From positions 1-9,871 of the forward strand of contig JAFLDC010000067.1 of assembly GCA_017302775.1 (NCBI GenBank): a stretch of 9,871 nt of DNA, written 5' to 3'. Below are positions 6,579 through 9,871 of the stretch, one piece after another (the first letter of the stretch is position 1; each line of letters opens with the position of its first letter). Under the pieces are notes generated by a model. It saw only the letters and a list, made by a program, of their open reading frames with translations, made no database searches and had not been told where the DNA came from. The DNA comes from Sphingomonadales bacterium. Lineage in GTDB: Bacteria > Pseudomonadota > Alphaproteobacteria > Sphingomonadales > Sphingomonadaceae. A program made the translations under genes and the position numbers.

Positions 6579-6613
6579 AAAAAAGCGGTCGTCAAATCAG
6601 TTCAACGGGCCGC
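6579..6613 (-). terminator. Candidate intrinsic terminator at the end of pgk
   Basis: On the minus strand an imperfect stem, GCGGCCCGT pairing with ACGACCGC (6585-6613, one mismatch and one bulge), is followed at once by six T (6579-6584). The stem begins within the last pgk codons and spans the stop codon. The U-tract is good but the stem is weak, so partial readthrough into the DUF481 gene is likely. Confidence 0.4.
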
Positions 6614-7804
6614 CAACGCGACCACGCCCGGCAGTGCTTTACCTTCCATCCATTCGAGGAATGCGCCCCCGGCGGTGGAGATATAGCTGAAATCGCCGGC
6701 CACCCCCGCGTGGTTGAGCGCGGCCACCGTGTCGCCGCCCCCAGCGACCGAGGTCAGCTCGCCTTCCTTGGTCAGCGCCGCAGCGCTACGCGCCAGCGAT
6801 ACGGTAGCGGCATCAAATGGCGGTGTCTCAAACGCGCCAAGCGGTCCGTTCCAGACCAGGGTACGGCAGGTCTTCAGCACGTCCGCCAAGGACTCGACCG
6901 CCTGCGGGCCGATGTCGAGAATCATTTCGTCAGCGGCGACTTCATGAACGTTACAGATACGCATACTGGGCGGGTTGGGAGCGAATTCCTTGGCGACCAC
7001 GACGTCGTAGGGCAAGTGGACGGTGCACCCGGCCCGGTCCGCCGCCTCCAGGATCTGTTCGCAAGTCGCCGCCAGTTCGTGCTCACACAGGCTTTTGCCC
7101 ACGGCCACGCCCCGTGCCGCCAGAAAGGTGTTGGCCATCCCGCCACCAATGATGAGATGGTCAACCTGCGTGACCAAGTGAGTCAGCACATCGAGCTTGG
7201 ATGAGACCTTCGCCCCGCCCACTACCGCTGCAACCGGACGTGCAGGGTTGCCAAGCGCGGCTTCCAGCGCCTTCAGCTCCGCCTCCATCGACCGCCCGGC
7301 ATAGGCCGGCAGCAGGTGCGCCAGTCCTTCGGTGCTGGCATGAGCGCGATGCGCGGCGGAAAAGGCGTCGTTGACGTAGATATCACCATGGGCGGCAATC
7401 GCCTTGGCGAGTTCCGGGTCGTTGGCCTCCTCCCCCTTCCAGAACCGGGTGTTCTCCAGCATCGCGATATCGCCCGGCTGGAGAATGCCGACCGCCTGAC
7501 GTACCACGTCACCGGCGATTTCAGGCACGAACATTACCTCACGCCCCAATACGGCCTGCACCGCATCGAGTGTCATCGAAACGGACATGGTCGAGACCTT
7601 TTCCCCCTTGGGTCGACCGAAGTGCGCAAGCAAGAGCACCTTGGCACCTTTGTCAGCAAGTTCGAGGATCGTCGGCGCGGAAGCGCGGACCCGGGTATCG
7701 TCGGTGACCGCCACGCCGTCCATCGGGAGGTTGAGGTCAACCCGTACAAGCGCAACCTTGCCGGTCAGATCGTCAAGATCGTCGAGGGTCTTGAATTGAG
7801 TCAT
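6602..7804 (-). CDS. pgk: Phosphoglycerate kinase
   Basis: The enzyme transfers phosphate between 1,3-bisphosphoglycerate and ADP, giving 3-phosphoglycerate and ATP, and works in glycolysis and gluconeogenesis. The product is full length at 400 residues. N-domain substrate motifs are VRVDLNLP (20-27), AHFGRPKG (60-67), [12 protein letters not shown] (115-126) and [15 protein letters not shown] (143-157). C-domain nucleotide motifs are VGGAKVSSK (195-203), [10 protein letters not shown] (218-227), [10 protein letters not shown] (317-326), GGGDT (355-359) and [14 protein letters not shown] (375-388). The start is the ATG at 7804 with GGAGG at 7810-7814; the ATG at 7819 would place that site inside the coding region. 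It follows gap after 100 bp, most of it a palindromic repeat, and precedes the DUF481 gene by 91 bp with a weak terminator between. Confidence 0.98.
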   Translation of the reverse strand: MTQFKTLDDLDDLTGKVALVRVDLNLPMDGVAVTDDTRVRASAPTILELADKGAKVLLLAHFGRPKGEKVSTMSVSMTLDAVQAVLGREVMFVPEIAGDVVRQAVGILQPGDIAMLENTRFWKGEEANDPELAKAIAAHGDIYVNDAFSAAHRAHASTEGLAHLLPAYAGRSMEAELKALEAALGNPARPVAAVVGGAKVSSKLDVLTHLVTQVDHLIIGGGMANTFLAARGVAVGKSLCEHELAATCEQILEAADRAGCTVHLPYDVVVAKEFAPNPPSMRICNVHEVAADEMILDIGPQAVESLADVLKTCRTLVWNGPLGAFETPPFDAATVSLARSAAALTKEGELTSVAGGGDTVAALNHAGVAGDFSYISTAGGAFLEWMEGKALPGVVALAAR

Positions 7805-7813
7805 GTCATCCTC

Positions 7814-7898
7814 CGTCATGCCAGGCCGCCCCGGAAACGCGGCCCAGCTAACGCTGCACAGGGTCGCTGATGATCCCGGGACAGGCCCGGGACGACAC
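7814..7898. repeat. Palindromic dispersed-type repeat in the gap-pgk spacer
   Basis: The element carries a perfect 7-bp inverted repeat, TCCCGGG-ACAGG-CCCGGGA (7874-7892). Its outer ends are imperfect inverted copies: GTCATGCCAGGCC (7816-7828) against the complement of 7884-7896, matching at 10 of 13 positions. The phrase CCCGGGACAGGCCCGGGACGAC resembles short palindromic intergenic repeats common in alphaproteobacteria. It fills nearly the whole spacer, and its left end reaches the pgk ribosome site. No second copy is in the window, so dispersed status is recalled, not shown. Confidence 0.5.
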
Positions 7899-7904
7899 CA
7901 AGAT

Positions 7905-8912
7905 TCAGAGCAGCTTGCCCATGGCGCCTGCCGTGTCGACCATGCGGTTGGAAAAGCCCCACTCGTTGTCGTACCAGCTCAACACGCGAACCAGCTTGCC
8001 GTCGATCACGGCCGTTTCCAGGCTGTCGATGGTCGAGCTGTTGGCGCAGCCGTTGTAGTCGATCGATACCAGCGGCTCGTCCGAGAAACCGAGTACACCC
8101 TTGAGCGGGCCATCCGAGGCAGCCTTGAGCAGCTGATTGACTTCTTCCTTGGTCGTGTCGCGCTTGGGTTGAAAGGTCAGGTCAACCACGGAAACGTTGG
8201 GCGTCGGCACGCGGATCGCCGAACCGTCCAGCTTGCCCTTCAGTTCGGGCAGCACTTCACCCACGGCGCGGGCGGCGCCGGTGGTGGTCGGGATCATGCT
8301 CATCGCGGCGGCACGGGCGCGGCGCGGATCTTCGTGAATCTGGTCAAGGATCTTCTGATCGTTGGTATAGGCGTGGACCGTGGTCATCAGCCCCCGTTCG
8401 ATCCCGATTGCGTCGTTCAGCACCTTGGCGAATGGCGCGAGGCAGTTGGTGGTGCACGAGGCGTTGGACACGATGGTGTGACCGGCCTCCAGCTTGTCAT
8501 GGTTGACGCCGTAGACAACGGTCAGGTCAACGCCTTTGCCGGGGGCCGAAATCAAGACTTTCTTGGCTCCTGCGGCCAGATGCTTTTCGCAAGACGCGCG
8601 GTCTGTGAAGAAGCCGGTGCATTCCAGCGCAATGTCAACACCGTTGGCCTTGTGCGGCAGGTTGGCAGGATCGCGTTCAGCCGAAACGTGGATGCGTTTG
8701 CCGTTGATGATCAGGTCGTTGCCATCAACTTCGACCGTGCCGGCGAAGGCCCCATGAACGCTGTCGCGCTGGAACAGCATGGCATTGGCCTGCGCCGAAG
8801 CGAGGTCGTTGATCGAAACCAGTTCGAGGTCGTGATCGGTGCGAGAAAGGATCGCGCGCGCGACATTGCGCCCGATGCGCCCGAAACCGTTGATTGCAAC
8901 CTTGATCGCCAT
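7905..8912 (-). CDS. gap: Glyceraldehyde-3-phosphate dehydrogenase, GapA type
   Basis: The enzyme oxidises glyceraldehyde-3-phosphate with NAD and phosphate to 1,3-bisphosphoglycerate. The product has 335 residues, normal for the family. It shows the Rossmann start ([16 protein letters not shown], 5-20), an IND turn with Asp36 that favours NAD over NADP, the active-site [12 protein letters not shown] with nucleophile Cys153, catalytic His180 in [10 protein letters not shown], the DPRRARAAA segment and the C-terminal [13 protein letters not shown]. The start is the ATG at 8912, with AGGAGG at 8921-8926; the in-frame start at 9050 lies inside tkt and is not real. It follows tkt after only 16 bp, so the two are surely cotranscribed, and pgk, the next pathway enzyme, follows it. 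Confidence 0.98.
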   Translation of the reverse strand: MAIKVAINGFGRIGRNVARAILSRTDHDLELVSINDLASAQANAMLFQRDSVHGAFAGTVEVDGNDLIINGKRIHVSAERDPANLPHKANGVDIALECTGFFTDRASCEKHLAAGAKKVLISAPGKGVDLTVVYGVNHDKLEAGHTIVSNASCTTNCLAPFAKVLNDAIGIERGLMTTVHAYTNDQKILDQIHEDPRRARAAAMSMIPTTTGAARAVGEVLPELKGKLDGSAIRVPTPNVSVVDLTFQPKRDTTKEEVNQLLKAASDGPLKGVLGFSDEPLVSIDYNGCANSSTIDSLETAVIDGKLVRVLSWYDNEWGFSNRMVDTAGAMGKLL

Positions 8913-8920
8913 GATCGGAA

Positions 8921-8926
8921 CCTCCT
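8921..8926 (-). promoter_or_regulatory. Shine-Dalgarno of gap at the tkt stop codon
   Basis: AGGAGG on the minus strand begins two bases after the tkt TAA and lies 8 nt before the gap ATG. It decides the gap start and places the two genes in one transcript, with ribosomes ending tkt positioned close to the gap start. Confidence 0.85.
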
Positions 8927-8928
8927 GT

Positions 8929-9871
8929 TTACTGGCCCAACCGGGCCATGATCTGCGGAACGATGGCCTCTGCAGTAAGGCCGAAATACGAATAGAGCTG
9001 GTCCGCCGGGGCGGACGCGCCAAAACGGTCAATCCCGATGGCCAGCCCATCCCCGATGTACTTGTGCCACCCCATGGTCACGCCGGCTTCGATCGAAACC
9101 TTGAGCGTGTCCGGCGGCAGGACATCCGCCCGGTAGGCTGCGTCCTGTGCGTCGAACAGTTCCCAGCACGGCATCGAGACGACATCGGCCCCGATGCCAT
9201 TGCTTTCCAGCTCGGCGGCACAGGCCAACGCGATTTCCACTTCGGAACCGCTGGCGACAAGCACGACCTGGCGTCCCGCCGCTGCAGCTTTAAGCCGGTA
9301 TGCCCCCTTTGCCGTCTTCATATCCGCATCGAAACGGACCGGCGGCAGGTTTTGTCGGCTCAAAGCCAGGACCGACGGCGTTTCAGCATGTTTCAGCGCG
9401 AGCGCCCAGGCTTCAGCCGTTTCAATCGCATCAGCCGGACGGAACACCAGCAGGTTGGGGATCGACCGCAGGCTCATCACATGTTCGACCGGTTGGTGAG
9501 TCGGGCCGTCCTCGCCAAGGCCGATGCTGTCGTGCGTCAGCACATAGACCACGCGGGCCTTCTGCAGTGCGGACATGCGGATCGCGTTGCGGCAATAGTC
9601 GGCAAAGACCAGGAATGTTCCGCCATAGGGAATGACGCCGCCATGCAGCGCCATGCCGTTCATCGCCGCAGCCATGCCGAATTCGCGAATCCCGTAGTGG
9701 ACGTGGCGACCCCCATAGTTAGCGGCAGTGAATGACGGTGTCGCCTTGGTCTTGGTCAGGTTCGATCCCGTCAGGTCGGCGCTGCCGCCAATCAATTCGG
9801 GGATGGATGCCGTCAACGCCTCAAGCGCCATTTCGCTGGACTTGCGCGTCGCCACCTTAGGTGGGTTCGCC
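8929..9871 (-). CDS. tkt: Transketolase, C-terminal half (5' end cut by window edge)
   Basis: The enzyme moves two-carbon ketol units between sugar phosphates with thiamine diphosphate, linking the pentose phosphate pathway to glycolysis. About 314 residues are visible, of roughly 650-670 for the family. The reading frame stays open to the window edge ([12 protein letters not shown]), so no start is present. The pyrimidine-binding domain shows [33 protein letters not shown] with the catalytic glutamate that activates thiamine diphosphate, and the transketolase signature [12 protein letters not shown] followed by SLR. The C-terminal domain shows [24 protein letters not shown] and IDRFGASAP. 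Its thiamine-derived cofactor gives a loose link to thiE in the same region. It is the first visible gene of the tkt-gap-pgk series; its promoter lies outside. Confidence 0.97.
   Translation of the reverse strand, partial: ANPPKVATRKSSEMALEALTASIPELIGGSADLTGSNLTKTKATPSFTAANYGGRHVHYGIREFGMAAAMNGMALHGGVIPYGGTFLVFADYCRNAIRMSALQKARVVYVLTHDSIGLGEDGPTHQPVEHVMSLRSIPNLLVFRPADAIETAEAWALALKHAETPSVLALSRQNLPPVRFDADMKTAKGAYRLKAAAAGRQVVLVASGSEVEIALACAAELESNGIGADVVSMPCWELFDAQDAAYRADVLPPDTLKVSIEAGVTMGWHKYIGDGLAIGIDRFGASAPADQLYSYFGLTAEAIVPQIMARLGQ

Noticed and set aside
7425..7437. Strong internal Shine-Dalgarno-like sequence on the minus strand within pgk
   Set aside because: It encodes the conserved Lys-Gly-Glu-Glu segment of Pgk, and no start codon of a plausible gene follows.
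7803..8951. Long open frames antisense to gap, tkt, pgk and the OPT gene (for example 7803-8951, 8839-9735, 1698-2597)
   Set aside because: They are mirror frames of strongly conserved enzymes in GC-rich DNA, with Arg- and Gly-rich, low-plausibility products and no ribosome sites.
8929..9871. tkt-gap-pgk-aldolase order as a Calvin-cycle (cbb) operon
   Set aside because: No Rubisco, phosphoribulokinase or bisphosphatase gene is present, the aldolase is a class I Fda type, and gap looks NAD-specific. Ordinary glycolysis and pentose phosphate roles explain the set.

Overview
The window reads as a chromosomal core-metabolism region of a GC-rich alphaproteobacterium, most likely a sphingomonad (Sphingomonadaceae or Erythrobacteraceae). 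That assignment is an inference from protein style: an alphaproteobacterial GapA-type GAPDH, a Staphylococcus-like class I fructose-bisphosphate aldolase beside pgk, and thiE and efp close together. I see no tRNA, rRNA, transposase, integrase, phage gene or CRISPR array.

Layout from the right edge, following minus-strand transcription. A 5'-truncated transketolase gene (tkt) is followed after 16 bp by glyceraldehyde-3-phosphate dehydrogenase (gap). A 100-bp spacer filled mostly by a palindromic repeat leads to phosphoglycerate kinase (pgk). Next come an outer-membrane DUF481 beta-barrel gene and class I fructose-bisphosphate aldolase (fda). The four enzymes link the non-oxidative pentose phosphate pathway to lower glycolysis and gluconeogenesis through fructose-1,6-bisphosphate, glyceraldehyde-3-phosphate, 1,3-bisphosphoglycerate and 3-phosphoglycerate. 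No Calvin-cycle-specific gene is present.

In the middle, on the plus strand, two adjoining genes (TAG directly followed by ATG) encode exported proteins of unknown function. Together they carry three diverged copies of one domain of about 95 residues. They sit between fda and thiE and break an otherwise minus-strand array. Left of them, on the minus strand, are thiE (thiamine phosphate synthase), an OPT-family membrane transporter and the first 23 codons of efp (elongation factor P). A small exported protein of unknown function lies on the plus strand between efp and the transporter.

Regulatory signals are modest. The efp and fda leaders share a promoter-like pattern with identical spacing (CCTTGC-N19-TATGGGCGCG). 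A perfect 13-bp inverted repeat lies between the DUF481 gene and fda and overlaps the fda promoter candidate. Both convergent gene pairs overlap by exactly 4 bp at their stop codons. No spacer exceeds about 125 bp, so there is no large gene-free stretch. I found no convincing new multi-gene system; the least explained part is the pair of repeat-domain exported proteins.
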